A DNA stretch of 64,000 nt, from positions 102,265 to 166,264 of the forward strand of contig DF240038.1 in assembly GCA_000507305.1 (NCBI GenBank), in the 5' to 3' direction. Origin of the DNA: Breviolum minutum Mf 1.05b.01 (lineage: Eukaryota > Sar > Dinophyceae > Suessiales > Symbiodiniaceae). Shown here piece by piece: positions 1-10,494 of this stretch (its first letter is position 1; the number at the start of each line of letters is the position of its first letter). The notes beneath the pieces were generated by a model, which saw nothing but the letters and a program-made list of their open reading frames with translations, had not been told where the DNA came from and ran no database searches. The translations under genes and the position numbers were made by a program.

Positions 1-192
1 ATTATAACCCGACTTACTGACTACCATGAGCCACCAAGACAGGTATATAAATCTTCAAGACGGCTGTCACAGCCGCTATGTCGGTTTGCAGTTTTATTTC
101 AATTTCATCAGGTATTTTGGAGGTGGTTTGTTTGTGTTTGCGTATATTTTGGGCGGTGGTTGCCGTATTTGTTTTCAACATACCTCAACTAA

Positions 193-363
193 CAGACTAG
201 CACTAGTGATTGCTGGTTACCAACTAACGCTAACGCTAACAATCGTTGCCAAGATTTGCACCTGCAACTGTGCCGTGAGCGTGCCCGCATCTGCATAGTT
301 GAAGACGGCAATGATAAGTTCCAGCTCTTCTCCTCTGCCAACACCGCTCCAGGTCACGGGTGA
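193..363 (+). pseudogene. possible short exon remnant, unknown product
   Basis: A 56-codon open stretch ends at a TGA at 361-363 and has a balanced, soluble composition (runs such as LQLCRERARICIVEDGNDKF). A stop lies just upstream and no ATG is obvious. The codons look protein-like, unlike the AT-rich DNA around them. I do not recognise a family. It could be an exon tail or chance. Confidence 0.25.
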
Positions 364-716
364 TTCCAGGGACTCCCAATTTTTTTCGGACCCCCTTATG
401 GTAAGCCGATCCCATACAAGATTCCCATATCTTTAGGGATTCTTATGGGAATAGTATGAGGAAATCCCATTATTGGGGGGTCCCTGAAACTCCCACTGAC
501 CCGGTGTCCACACACTAGTGGCCCCTAGCTTTTCACATGCCCAATTAATGTGTTGGGGAAGGGTGGCATTCAGGGGTTACCCTTAGATTCTCATGAATAT
601 TGTAAAGAAAACAATCACAAGTAGGGATCCCTAGCTTTTCTACTTGCTCAATTCTTATGTTATAAACACCTGGAGACGTTGATAAAAATTTTTTGTTGGG
701 GCTGGATCCTAAAAAG

Positions 717-806
717 CTAGTTGGTGGTTTCAACCCATCAAAAAAATATAAGGCAAATTGGATCATTTTCCCAGGCGGTGGTAAAAAATGAAACCACCAC
801 CTATAG
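717..806 (+). repeat. foldback element, family A, copy 1
   Basis: The left end CTAGTTGGTGGTTTCAACCC is mirrored by AATGAAACCACCACCTATAG on the right, about 90 bp in all. Imperfect 22-bp direct repeats (TTGTTGGGNNTGGATCC...) lie directly outside both ends, at about 693-715 and 811-833. That geometry fits a target-site duplication. Confidence 0.8.
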
Positions 807-951
807 TTTCTTGTTGGGATTGGATCCTTAAAAAATCGAGAAAGAAACTTCCCAAAACAGCCAGCGGAGAAAAGCCATATCTTGAAGAGTCAGAAGAACT
901 GGTTAAAACTCGACTGTATGGATTTTGGAAGATTAGAAGGATGGCACCGGA

Positions 952-1087
952 ACCAGTTATAGGGATTAAAACTCATAGGGGTTATAAGCCCAAGCAAACC
1001 CATTTATATGGCTTATTACTCTACTTATAGGGGTTATAACACCGTTATAGGGGTTATAACTCCACTTGTAACTAGGGGCCCACCCTA
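952..1087 (+). repeat. foldback element, family F, partial
   Basis: Repeated GGGGTTATAA blocks end in the family F right terminus CTAGGGGCCCACC. The left terminus is eroded. Confidence 0.5.
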
Positions 1088-2285
1088 CTAGGATGTAAAT
1101 TTGACTAGCACATCATCTAATCATTCAGTCATGCCTTTTGAGGTGTTGGATCGGTATGTTTTTTTGGGTCCAGGCACACCAAACCTCAGGTGGTGTTTGG
1201 ATGTCTAGAGATAGAACTGGACAGAACAGAATAGAATAGAATCAACTTCGAAAGAACACATTGCATAGCGTCGCGTAGAGTTCTAGATATAGCTATTATA
1301 GTATATCTTATGGAAAATATATCCTAATACGAATAGATGTATGAAATACTTAAACAAACCCCTAGTACTCGAATCTTCAAACAAGAACAACAACATGGTT
1401 CACATGTCAACCCTCAAATGTTGGTGCAACCAGTCCTCTAACAGCAGCATAGGGCAAACGCATCTCCACGAAAAAAGGCTTGAAGACCTTGAGTTGTGAC
1501 CTGAGTTGTGATGATCACATCATCCCCCCCCAGTGGTGGCATAACACATTTGAAATAATAGGGAAGTGATGTGCATCTGATTGGTGGTTGAGCCACCCAT
1601 CCGAAAAAAAAACAGTTACTCAAACTGGATCATGCCCCCATGGTTCGGGACAAAAAAAATCCAATAAATACTTGAATCTGTCACCTAAGGAGTCTATTTT
1701 TTCTCACATTCCCATGAACGTTGGCTATTGGTTCATGTCCCCAGGAAAAACATCGCAAACACAGGCCGATGAAACGAGCATGTGTAGGCCCCTAAAAGCG
1801 TTGCTGAAAAACACACAAAAAAAGGTTGGTTAAAGAAAGAACATGTTCATGCAAAATCCATTCAATTGTAGCAAGAACACATGACTGGTTGGGGCTCAAC
1901 TCTCCCAGTGTTGCTCAATTTTGCTCGTCGTTTAGTAGAGAAAATGTCTATCCCATCTTCTCATTTGCTCATCCCAAAGCGTAGCCGCAGCAAATGTAAT
2001 TCAAGTCTCACCTTCAAAAAAAAGCATCCACGAAATTCATCGTGATCAGTGATGGATTAGAAAACCGCTATGGCTAAAAACAATTTCGCCATATTTAAGC
2101 AGCAAGGATCCCTATAGACATCCAAGGCATCCTCCAGTCATACTTGGTGAGGATCGGTGTCTTTAAACCCCTTAAAAGCCTTCAAAAACGGAGATGTTTT
2201 TTTCGGGGCCCCCAAAACACTGATCCTCAATAGGTATTCGCCTGGATGTGGTTTGGGGGATGGATTCAGGAACATCCTGTCATCT
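1088..2285. other. gene-poor stretch with repeat relics
   Basis: No convincing gene is visible. A half copy of family A (TTGGTGGTTGAGCCACCC) starts near 1580, and a G-like fragment lies near 1140-1210. The rest is AT-rich and featureless to my reading. Confidence 0.5.
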
Positions 2286-2289
2286 CCTG

Positions 2290-2402
2290 TTTATGGTTCA
2301 GAAATCCGCACGAAAACCACCTGGGATGTAGAAATCCGTATAAAAAATGGGATAAACTACCAACCTCAACTGGTGAACGCAGGATTGCAGCCATCAACAG
2401 TA
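2290..2402 (+). repeat. foldback element, family B, degenerate copy
   Basis: It shows TATGGTTCAGAAATCC, then ACCACCTGGGATGT and GGGATAAACTACCAACCTCAA, ending GCCATCAACAGTA. A detached right end (GATTTCTGAACCATCAACAG) follows at 2480-2501, so two copies may overlap here. Confidence 0.6.
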
Positions 2403-2807
2403 GGAAAAATTGTAATGGTTTATGAAGTAATCCCCACATAGCTCGGTAGAATTTCATCCCCTATAAAACCCTGGTGCAGGATTTCTGAACCATCAACAGT
2501 ACTTCCCTGAGATTTTTGGTGTTTTGGATATTAGAGTCGTACCGGTGGGACTGGATGTCCCCAAGGTCAGGGAGGAACTCTTGAGTGGGTTCAATCCGTT
2601 TAAAATCATATTCCCTAGAGCTCCACATACCCTGTTAGGTCCGGTGTTTAGGTACCCGTTTAACCCACTCCAAAACCACGACTGCAGAAGGGAGCAAAAG
2701 GGCATAAGGGATTGATCAACATTGAATCATTTCCCCAAGCAGGGGCAAGCATCCAAAAATCATCAACAAAAATCATTGAACCCACCAGCTTTTTTAAGGA
2801 AGTGATA

Positions 2808-2928
2808 CTTGGATGTCCCAGGAAGTTGGTAAGTGGATAGTAAATGGGTTATAACCCCAATATACCACATTTACAAATAGCTTATAACCCATTTACTTTC
2901 CATTTACCAACTTCCTGGGACATCCTAG
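2808..2928 (+). repeat. foldback element, family D, copy 1
   Basis: The end CTTGGATGTCCCAGGAAGTT is mirrored by AACTTCCTGGGACATCCTAG, with a TTATAACCC-rich centre. About 20 bp of direct repeat (AAGGAAGTGATAC core) abuts both sides, at about 2788-2807 and 2930-2949. Confidence 0.85.
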
Positions 2929-3112
2929 CAGCTATTAAGGAAGTGATACCCCCCAACAAACCAACCTTTGGAAAAGATCTCCCGTTTTTGCACCCCAAGG
3001 TACCCAGAGGTAGCAGCAGCAATGCCCTGTGACGTCACGGCGAAGCCCTCGCATGGATCGAGCAATCTTGAATTTCAAACGGTGGATACAAGAAAGATAC
3101 CCTCCCTAAAGC

Positions 3113-3209
3113 TACCCTCCAGGGGATTAACATATCCCACCTTGGGAAAAGGAAAATCATCTTCAAATATGCCAAAAATCAGGGGATATGTTAATTCCCT
3201 GGAGGGCAC
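3113..3209 (+). repeat. foldback element, family E (ATATCCC subtype)
   Basis: CCTCCAGGGGATTAACATAT on the left is mirrored by ATATGTTAATTCCCTGGAGG on the right. It sits inside a second E-like pair (CCTCCCTAAAG at 3099, TTCCCTAAAACTAA at 3210), so it looks nested. Confidence 0.75.
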
Positions 3210-3599
3210 CTTCCCTAAAACTAATAGTTTTAGGTTTACCCCTGAAAAATGTGTGGTTATTTTTTGTTATATATTTTCAGGGTATGTAATTGAGGTAGAT
3301 AGATTTTTACTTTGATTTGCTTGTTCGATGCTTGGAAAAAGCCACAACATAATCTCTCAAAAAGTGATTTGATGGTGGTTTACCTTTGTAAAACGTAAAA
3401 AAAAAATCACCATCAACCAATCCAAGTAAAACTAACAGTTGAAGATGTTTAAGTTTACACCTGAAAAATGTTGTTTTTGTTGAAATTTCTGTTTCAACGG
3501 AAACTTCATGATCCTCCAAAAAACTCGTCGGAGCCAAATGAAATCCCGAAACTGGGATCCTTGGAGGGAAATGAACCTTGAGAAACACGTACCTGGGTA

Positions 3600-3757
3600 C
3601 GTGAGCAGTGATCAAAACCCACCAGTGACATTCCATTATACAGGTTTCGTAATAGGGATCCTTATAATGGCTTATTACAATCCCAATATATATTGCAACT
3701 GAGTAGTAGTATCCGCTGTAAAACTCAGCCAATCGGGGTTTTCATCACTGCTCAAGT
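3600..3757 (+). repeat. foldback element, family J, copy 1
   Basis: The ends TGAGCAGTGATCAAAACCC and GGGGTTTTCATCACTGCTCA are inverted repeats. The middle holds the family J core AGGGATCCTTATAATGGCTT. Confidence 0.75.
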
Positions 3758-3769
3758 TGATTGTTACAT

Positions 3770-4453
3770 CTAGTTCTCGAGTTCTCCGCCCAGCAGTTTA
3801 GATAGTTTAGTGACATCGCTATCTGGGATTCTTACGTATCCATTCGGCTGCAACGCATCACCGGGTTGGCATTTGCCACGTTTGCCATCAGTCCATCTCC
3901 AGCTCCAATGCGCTAACAACTTCTCTCTTGATCTAAGCAATGGCAAGCCCTGGACGACAATGTCAAGTGGTTTGACAGGCCCACTCCAAAATTTGCATCT
4001 TTCTGCTTCAATCTGGACCTCTACAACTACCGAAGCAATGGTTTCAACTTCAGTTGTGGGGCCCTGGAAAGTGAAATAGACTAATGCGTCCCCTAAGTGA
4101 ACAAGCGTTGCAGGAATCAGAAGTGGTTCACCGTCGATCTTGCTGGTTGCTGGGATTGCCAAGTGTACAATTGCATGATCTTTGGGCACAAAGCAGTGTC
4201 CTAGCACCAACAGGGACAATGGGTCTTCACTCATAGACGCAGAAATGGTTGCCATGAATGCTGAAGCTTCATCTACAGACATAGGACAAACACCTTGTGC
4301 ATCCCTAGTGACTTGGTCCTTGGTGATGTATTCAATGGGGTCATCTGGAGGTCCCACAAAACCAATTGGCAATTCGACATCATCCCAACAAGGAAGTTGG
4401 ATTGGTGGGGCCGTGTTCCTGTTGCCCTTTTTCCCCTGGGTTACATTTGAGTT
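3770..4453 (-). pseudogene. retroelement polyprotein fragment (LINE-associated unknown region)
   Basis: This is a 227-codon open frame with no clear start, closed upstream by a TGA at 4454-4456. It has a strongly protein-like sequence with segments such as ELPIGFVGPPDDPIEYITKD, LLIPATLVHLGDALVYFTF and LAHWSWRWTDGKRGKC. The pattern (PATLVH, a GPT-EV stretch, then WSWR) resembles a region that I associate with dinoflagellate LINE polyproteins, upstream of their endonuclease and reverse transcriptase. It also compares loosely in layout to residues about 590-700 of the 45.2-47.1 kb frame in the large element. No endonuclease or reverse transcriptase follows, so it would be a short relic of a different family. 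The family link is from memory and unverified; the coding character is clear. Confidence 0.6.
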
Positions 4454-4606
4454 TCACACAGAGAAACTCAAAGAGGCTAAGGGTAGGATATAGGGGATTA
4501 ACCCCTCGTAGTCCTTTGTATCAATTTTGATGCACTCAAGATGGGCAATGTATCCATTTTTTTTGCTGAAGATGCTTGGAACAAGTGAACCAAAACCCTT
4601 GATACG

Positions 4607-4718
4607 CTTGATGGAAGAAATCCTGCACCACCTGGGATGTCTAAAACCCTGGAAATAATGGGATAAAAAAAACAACAACCTCAACTGGTTAGCCGGATTT
4701 CTGAACCATCAACAGTAG
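4607..4718 (+). repeat. foldback element, family B
   Basis: The left end is TGATGGAAGAAATCCTGCACC and the right end GGATTTCTGAACCATCAACAG. The two ends are of different B subtypes, so this copy is a hybrid or recombinant. Confidence 0.8.
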
Positions 4719-5370
4719 TAAAAGCCATTCACCTTCAATACCTCCAAGTGGTTGGGCTTCCCCCATAATCTTCGATTTCATAGCCCCGACAAACTCAATG
4801 AGCCAAGAGCGTCAACCTTACGGAGCCCCTAGGTTTTCATACGAACTTCCTTGGATTTGCTTAAGATATCCCCTTAAATGGTGATTAAAAATGGTGATGT
4901 ACCATGGTATCGAAGTTCAAAAAAAATCACCTGACTAAAACAAATCCAAGCGAACTTTGAGGGCATCACATCTTGGACGCATCTTCGTTTCGTTGCCCGA
5001 AAAAAAAAAAACACAGACAAAAACCAGCTGCTGCAGTTGATAACTTTGAGATCTCCCAACATCTTACGGTCCAAAACACACGACTAGTGGGAGGTCGGAT
5101 GTCCCGGGAAAGGAAGTTAGGATCAAAGGTGCTCGGATCAGAGGGTTATGACCCCAATATTTATACCAGTTTTTAAGTAGGTGAAACAACTTGGAATATC
5201 ATGTAGTTGGCCGTTTCAACCCATGTTGAAATTAATCAAATTGGATCAGCTCACAACATTCACAACCTATTTTATCACTGCCTCCAACGACCAGCTGGTA
5301 ATGGTATCCTCGGCGTTTGGCAAACAATCCTCTTCTGAAATGGGAGGCACCCAGAGTTCCAATGATTTTG

Positions 5371-5533
5371 TCATAGGGAAAATGCTGGTACCCTTGGGAT
5401 GGTACCCTTAATAATCAACCCCATATACACCTTATATAGTGGGTATTTATTGGGTGTATCCCCTTTTAAAGGGCTCCTTGGGGGGTTAAACAGCTAGGGT
5501 ACCATCCCAAGGGTACCAGCATTTTCCCTATGA
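5371..5533 (+). mobile_element. foldback element L with a perfect 38-bp terminal inverted repeat
   Basis: Bases 5371-5408 (beginning TCATAGGGAAAATGCTGGTA) are the exact reverse complement of 5496-5533. The 87-bp centre is AT-rich. TTTTG lies just outside both ends, a possible 5-bp target duplication. Perfect arms suggest recent insertion or recent gene conversion. This is the only copy seen in the window. Confidence 0.85.
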
Positions 5534-5938
5534 TTTTGGGGTCTAAAGGCATGTATACTATGATACTTCTTTACACATCAACTTGTATCTAACACACACA
5601 CATGCATGTGCATATATGTAAAATATAATCATATATATAATCGTTTCCTACTATGTATGTGATATAAATATATCTTTTGCAAACATATCACATATCATCA
5701 TATCGTGTATCACTCAATCTTTGTTTGAGGTGAAGTTATCCACAGTACATTGAGTGTCTGGGAATGGAAAATTCTGTGCGTAAATACCATCCAAAGTGTA
5801 TGTTCCAAGCAGTTTATGTTAGTTTCACGGAGTGTAAGTGTATTAAATATGGTAGATAGGCAACCCCTTTCGGGATTTTGTAACTTTTCAGTGGCAAACT
5901 CCCTGTTAAACTTCGGGGGTGCAACCCGCCAACATCGA

Positions 5939-6165
5939 CCTAGTTGGTGGTTGAGCCACCCAGTTGAAAAAAAAAACATATGCTCGTCAAATTGGATCAT
6001 GAAACCCCAAAGGTTTTGGGGCGAAAATTCCAAAAACCCTAGACATATCCGAAATGCCTCAGTAAGCAGATATTTTGACACCGAAAAAATATACCCCAAA
6101 CACCAAACCTCATGGAGGTATTCACTTGGATGTACTAGGGAAAATGATTAAAACCACCAGCTGTT
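5939..6165 (+). repeat. family A element, expanded and degenerate
   Basis: The left end CTAGTTGGTGGTTGAGCCAC is followed by GTCAAATTGGATCATGAAACC and, about 200 bp later, by TTAAAACCACCAGCTG. The internal part is longer than in other A copies and may hold a second insertion. Confidence 0.5.
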
Positions 6166-6261
6166 GCATCAACCACCGCCTTAACGACTCCCACAAAAAA
6201 CCACCTCTATAAATGGCCGCAAAATAAATGGGCTTCACTGAGGTCGACAAACCCCTACCCC

Positions 6262-6352
6262 CATGACGGATCCATGGGACGTGTTTGTATATTTACCTAG
6301 ATTTACCATAAAAAGATCAACCAATTGTAACGTGAATATAGATGGATCCTGT
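6262..6352 (+). repeat. foldback element, family K
   Basis: GACGGATCCATGGGAC at the left and GATGGATCCTGTGGG at the right flank TTTACC/AGATCAACCAATTG internal sequence typical of K. Confidence 0.65.
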
Positions 6353-7370
6353 GGGTACTTAAAGGGGCTTTCCTAAACCCATAATATAACTGGTTTATTG
6401 CCCCATCTTGCCTAACTAATGCCATAAACCTTCACAAATCATCCGGTTCATCGTGTTCGACCTCCGTTGGTCCCCGAACCGGCGCCGTTACTGCAAGGCT
6501 TCCAGTGGCCTGGTGTTATGGGGCCCGGAGAGTTCCTGCATTTTTTTGGGGCCACGGATCCAGGTGAACCATAAAAAAACCGTTGAGGGATACATCCAAC
6601 TATTTTTCTGAGTATTCACTAGCAATGACCCAGATTTCAATCCATGTGGGCAATCGAAAAAAAGGGCCCCTGGTTGTTTAGGGTAATTCTACCCAGTTAT
6701 GTGGGGATTATTTCATTACCCATTATAAGGATCCCTAGTAAACAAACAGTATAATGGAAAGCGATAAGGTTTTTTTCCTGGCTCAGGTATAAATGGGCGT
6801 AGGAAACCATAAGCCCTTATAAGTAGAGGTTTTGTGACCACAGTGAAACCCGTTTATCTTCTGACATTTTCGATGGATACTTCCCCCCATTTATAGATGA
6901 TAGGAACTGACACATCCAATTACAAATGGTTGCTTCAATTGGATGATTCCAAATCTTTACATAGGAAATAGTTGTTTGACCAAACATCAACTTTCAACTG
7001 GTTGGGCTGAACAAAAAATAAACGACCTCTGAGTTTGTTGTATATAGTCGTTAAACATCAAAAAACAAACAGGTGGATTATCATCATCTGAAGCCCTTTG
7101 AGGGGTGATGTTAAAAACACACCCATTAAAGGGGACATCAATCGCAAACCTTGGAACACACAAAACAAAAACGAAGGTATTGCGATTGTTCATCCCCTTG
7201 GCAAAAATTAACCTAACCATGCAAACCACACAAAAAATGTATGTATATATATATATATTTCCTTCCTGAAATTCCAGAATGTCCCCGGTGCCTGCGATGT
7301 TTGTCCTTGACCTGCGGGAAAAGGGACAAAACACATAGAACTGAATTTGAATGAATGCACAGAAACAAAA
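6353..7370. other. gene-poor stretch
   Basis: A J-like core (AAGGATCCCTAGTAAAC) lies near 6724 and a short (TA)n run near 7242-7258. I see no supported gene. Confidence 0.5.
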
Positions 7371-7622
7371 TCATGTCTGACCCTGGTGAAGGATACCGCT
7401 GATCGAAAAAACTCCGGCTGACCACTTTAGTTTAGCTGATTCGAAAGTATCATACATCCTTTGGGTGGCTGCGCCTGTCTGCAAATCCACCTTCGTCCAC
7501 ATCCTTAGATCGCCAACAAACAAACCCATCGGACGGAAAGTGCCGGTTCCTGTCACAGGAGTTGCAACCACTAACCTGGCTGCCTTTGAAATCTGAACAG
7601 CTGGATTGTATCCTTGTTTCAT
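7371..7622 (-). CDS. hypothetical protein fragment
   Basis: An 83-codon open frame starts at ATG. It has a convincing soluble protein composition over its first 65 residues (AVQISKAARLVVATPVTGTG, then GLFVGDLRMWTKVDLQTG). The last residues drift into low-complexity sequence, so the real coding part may end near 7410 at an exon boundary. I do not recognise a domain. It could be a small exon of a host gene or a scrap of a repeat-borne gene. Confidence 0.4.
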   Translation of the reverse strand: MKQGYNPAVQISKAARLVVATPVTGTGTFRPMGLFVGDLRMWTKVDLQTGAATQRMYDTFESAKLKWSAGVFSISGILHQGQT

Positions 7623-7752
7623 AGTACCCTCGTGGCCCCCCCCTTATGGCCCCCCCCTTAGTAGAACTTACTCGGTGAGTAGGATTAAGTTGATTTTGAG
7701 TAGGTTTAAGTCCACAAGCAAATGAGTCAGATTACCTCTATAGACTATTGTT

Positions 7753-7965
7753 CACAGTGTCTTAGACTATTTCTATTAATCACACTTTCTCAGTGTGGAT
7801 ATTGGTTTCTACGATATCAATTGTTCACACTTTCACAGTGTCTTAGACTATTTCTATTAATCACACTTTCTGAGTGTGGAAATTGGTTTCTACGATATCA
7901 ATTGTTGACACTTTCACAGTGTCTTTGACTATTTATTTTGTGTTGATCACACTTTCACAGTGTGA
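7753..7965 (+). repeat. 81-bp tandem repeat of small hairpins
   Basis: The unit begins CACAGTGTCTTAGACTATTT and restarts at 7753, 7834 and 7915, an exact 81-bp period for about 2.6 copies. Each unit contains CACACTTTCWCAGTGTG palindromes separated by TTGGTTTCTACGATATCAAT, so the array can fold into a series of stem-loops. Confidence 0.85.
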
Positions 7966-8089
7966 ATATTTCAAATCTAGTGATTGTGACTCTGACTTTT
8001 GACTTATGACATAAGTGACATAACATAAAGAGATATGAGCTACAAGTTTGACATGAAAGTCATGAAAGGCAGGTCCAAGAAAAGTCTCA

Positions 8090-8400
8090 TTGTAGGGGTT
8101 TTGAGTGGGATTGATGGGGAGTTCTGAGTGATTTTGAGTCGAGGTTCTGAGTGAATACGTAGAATAGGCTGAAATTCCAGGAAACTAAGAGGGGTTTGCT
8201 TGAAAGGGGAAGCCCTTTGAGTGAAATTGAAAGATTTTGATGGATTTTGTGTTGATTTTGAATGATTTTGAGTGGATTTGAGTGAGATTGAGTGGAAACT
8301 GAGTGAAATTGAGTGGATTTGAGTAGCCTCAATTTCACTCAAAATCAACTCAAAATCAACTCAAAATCACTCAGAACCACCCATCGATCTACTCAAAATG
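8090..8400 (+). repeat. GAGTGRWTT low-complexity array with inverted arm
   Basis: The left part repeats GATTTTGAGTGGATTTGAGT-type units. From 8330 the complement takes over (CTCAATTTCACTCAAAATCAA). TGAGTGAAATTGAG (about 8300) pairs exactly with CTCAATTTCACTCA (about 8328). Confidence 0.8.
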
Positions 8401-8810
8401 ATTCAGAACACCTCCTCATTCCCATTCAAAATCAAACCGACAAAAACCTACACCAACCCTATGAACCATGGTGATTGTCAACATCAACGAGCATCCTCAA
8501 AAGTAACTAAATATGACTATATAAAGAAACCAAGCTGTGAAAAACATTTGCAAAACAACTGAATCCTGGGTATTTGGGTGAAGAGAAGATGGGAATTCTA
8601 ACTCATAAGTCACAAGTCAAATTCTGATACCTTTAAACCCTACCATCGCACCCTACCATTACCTCTATCTTGAAAAAACATAACATAGATGAGTATTATC
8701 TAGCGCATGTGTATATAGTTGTGTTTGCCTGTTTGCTTACATTTTTTTCCAAAGAATGTCCTTCTCAAATCACCTCAATACAGAGCTTGGCACAAGAAAA
8801 CGATTAAACA

Positions 8811-8811
8811 C
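8811..8811. other. undetermined base (N)
   Basis: A single N occurs in an AT-rich stretch. Sequence continuity across it cannot be assumed. Confidence 0.9.
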
Positions 8812-8953
8812 NTATATTGTTGGGTAGTATAATCCCCTATGTAACCTAAACAACCAGGGTTTAGTTCATTGCTCATGTGCATTCTTCGCTCTACTGGGAT
8901 CACTTTGCCAGGACTGGAAGAATAGAATTACAAGAAGTTATAAAGTTAGGTGT

Positions 8954-9505
8954 TTAAATTCTAACCCACACACACACAAGGCCCCTACCAGTTATAAATT
9001 GACTTATAATCCTTGTAAGTAGGGTTATAACCCAAGTTACCCATGTAGAAGGCCATTTACACGGGTTATAACTCTCCCTTGTCTCCCCCTTCTGGACGAT
9101 ATTTACTATGCCGGCTGCCCCTTGCCTCTCCTTCATCTCCTCGTCAACGAAATCTGGTTTGTAGAATTTGCACTCGTCCCACAGCCGTAAGTACTCCTTC
9201 CGCAGAATTTTTTTGTCAGTGTCTCTGACCTCTGCCCAGTTACTGTTTGAAACCATTGTTTCCATCCACCGCTGACATTGCTGTACTGTACCGTGCTTTC
9301 GCAAAGCTTGCCACAAGTCCCGTGACTCGTTGATGGCACTCAGTAACGATTTCGCCTCACGCGGCGGATCGGCAACGCTGTCAATGCTCCTTTGCTTACT
9401 TTCAGGCTTGCTTGCCAACCGAATCAACTTTGCGGTATCCATGCTCGAATATCCATACGAAAACACAACATCATCGTCGAGAGGGTCCATCAATGGCCAC
9501 GCCAC
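8954..9505 (-). pseudogene. captured gene fragment, unknown protein
   Basis: The first about 135 residues look like genuine soluble protein, rich in Lys, Glu and Arg, with helical character (WQALRKHGTVQQCQRWMETM; WAEVRDTDKKILRKEYLRLW). The remaining about 48 residues are translated family F repeat and are not native. The frame opens with GTG and has no credible start, so this is an internal exon or piece of a larger protein. I recognise no domain. It lies entirely between the two arms of the family F element. Confidence 0.5.
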
Positions 9506-9530
9506 TTATATCTGGTAGGGGCCCACCTTG
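8976..9530 (+). mobile_element. family F element carrying a gene fragment
   Basis: The ends CAAGGCCCCTACCAGTTATA (8977) and TATCTGGTAGGGGCCCACCTTG (9509-9530) are the family F inverted termini. Typical F internal sequence runs from 8990 to about 9080 (GTAGGGTTATAACCC, GGTTATAACTC). About 420 bp of protein-like sequence then interrupts it before the right arm resumes with CACTTATATCTGG. Ordinary F copies in this window are about 150 bp. This one therefore either captured a gene fragment or received one by a later insertion. Confidence 0.65.
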
Positions 9531-9577
9531 CAGGGACAATGTGAATTCTAGCTATTCAATGAACATCTCGGAATATA

Positions 9578-9670
9578 CCCTCCCTGAAACGAACATAGCA
9601 CCTGACAGTCAACGGTTGGAAGATTGGATTTCTTTTTGGGACGGCGGGGCTATGTCAGTTTCAGGGAGAG
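9578..9670 (+). repeat. foldback element, family E, with TA on both sides
   Basis: CCCTCCCTGAAACGAACATA is mirrored by TCAGTTTCAGGGAGAG. TA lies at 9576-9577 and 9671-9672. Confidence 0.85.
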
Positions 9671-9817
9671 TAGTTCCAACAAAACCTTCGAAAGAGTTTC
9701 AAATACCTGGTAGGGTTTCCATCATTTTTTCCCCATAGACATCCAGTCATACCTACTGAGCAGATAAATTTTGACCCTTAAAAACTCTTTCCCAAAACCG
9801 CCTAACCTTAGGAGGTG

Positions 9818-9933
9818 CTGTTGATGGTTCAGAAATTCTGCACTACCTGGGATGGTCCCAAAATCTGGTAAATAATGGGATTTCAACTACCAACCTCAAC
9901 AGGTTTTCTCGCCGGATGTCTGAACCATCAACC
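9818..9933 (+). repeat. foldback element, family B
   Basis: CTGTTGATGGTTCAGAAATT on the left, GGATGTCTGAACCATCAACCG on the right, and the B core CCACCTGGGATG-type sequence (ACTACCTGGGATGG) between. Confidence 0.85.
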
Positions 9934-10154
9934 GCATGACTGGATGTGACCTAGGGGTTTTCCTCGCCAAAAAAAGATCTCCGGGTGATTCCTTGTCTTT
10001 TGAAAACCCTCAGATTTTTTCCTTCAAACTCCCAAGGATCCAGGTCTCGGGGAAGAAGCTGCGAACGGGAGAACCTCGTGGAGAACGATCAACCAAAAAC
10101 AAGGTCGGTCAGGCCTCTAGGAGTTGGAAATGGGGTGAAATAACCCCCTCGGTA

Positions 10155-10274
10155 CTGGGATGTCCATGGAACTTAGTAACTACTTAGTAAGTTGGGTTGT
10201 AACCTACTTAGGGGACATACAACTTACTTATATAAGGGTTATAATCTATTTAACTAAGTTCCATGGACATCCTA
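10155..10274 (+). repeat. foldback element, family D (CCATGG subtype)
   Basis: CTGGGATGTCCATGGAACTTAG is mirrored by CTAAGTTCCATGGACATCC. The centre is rich in GGGTTATAATC. Confidence 0.85.
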
Positions 10275-10404
10275 GGTCCTAGTAAGAATCCACAACGTCC
10301 TCCTGAGATAGTATCCATAAGGGCCTAAGGATTGGGACCCTGAAAAAAACCACTCTTTCGGAAAGGGTTTCGTTCAGATTCTTTGGGCCTAGAACTATAG
10401 GGTT

Positions 10405-10494
10405 TTTTCACCCCAGGCAAACCCATTTATTTTTGGCCATGTATAGGGGTTATTTCCCATTTACAATTGGTAGGAGCCCACCTTGAATACATGG
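10405..10494 (+). repeat. family F right half
   Basis: ACCCATTTATTTTTGGCCAT and TAGGGGTTAT are followed by TTGGTAGGAGCCCACCTTG. No left arm is preserved. Confidence 0.55.

Noticed and set aside
3307-3732. 141-codon minus frame
   Set aside because: Runs through a family J element and an AT-rich inverted repeat; composition not protein-like.
5710-6151. Overlapping 129- and 133-codon frames on opposite strands
   Set aside because: Both cross family E and A repeat sequence.
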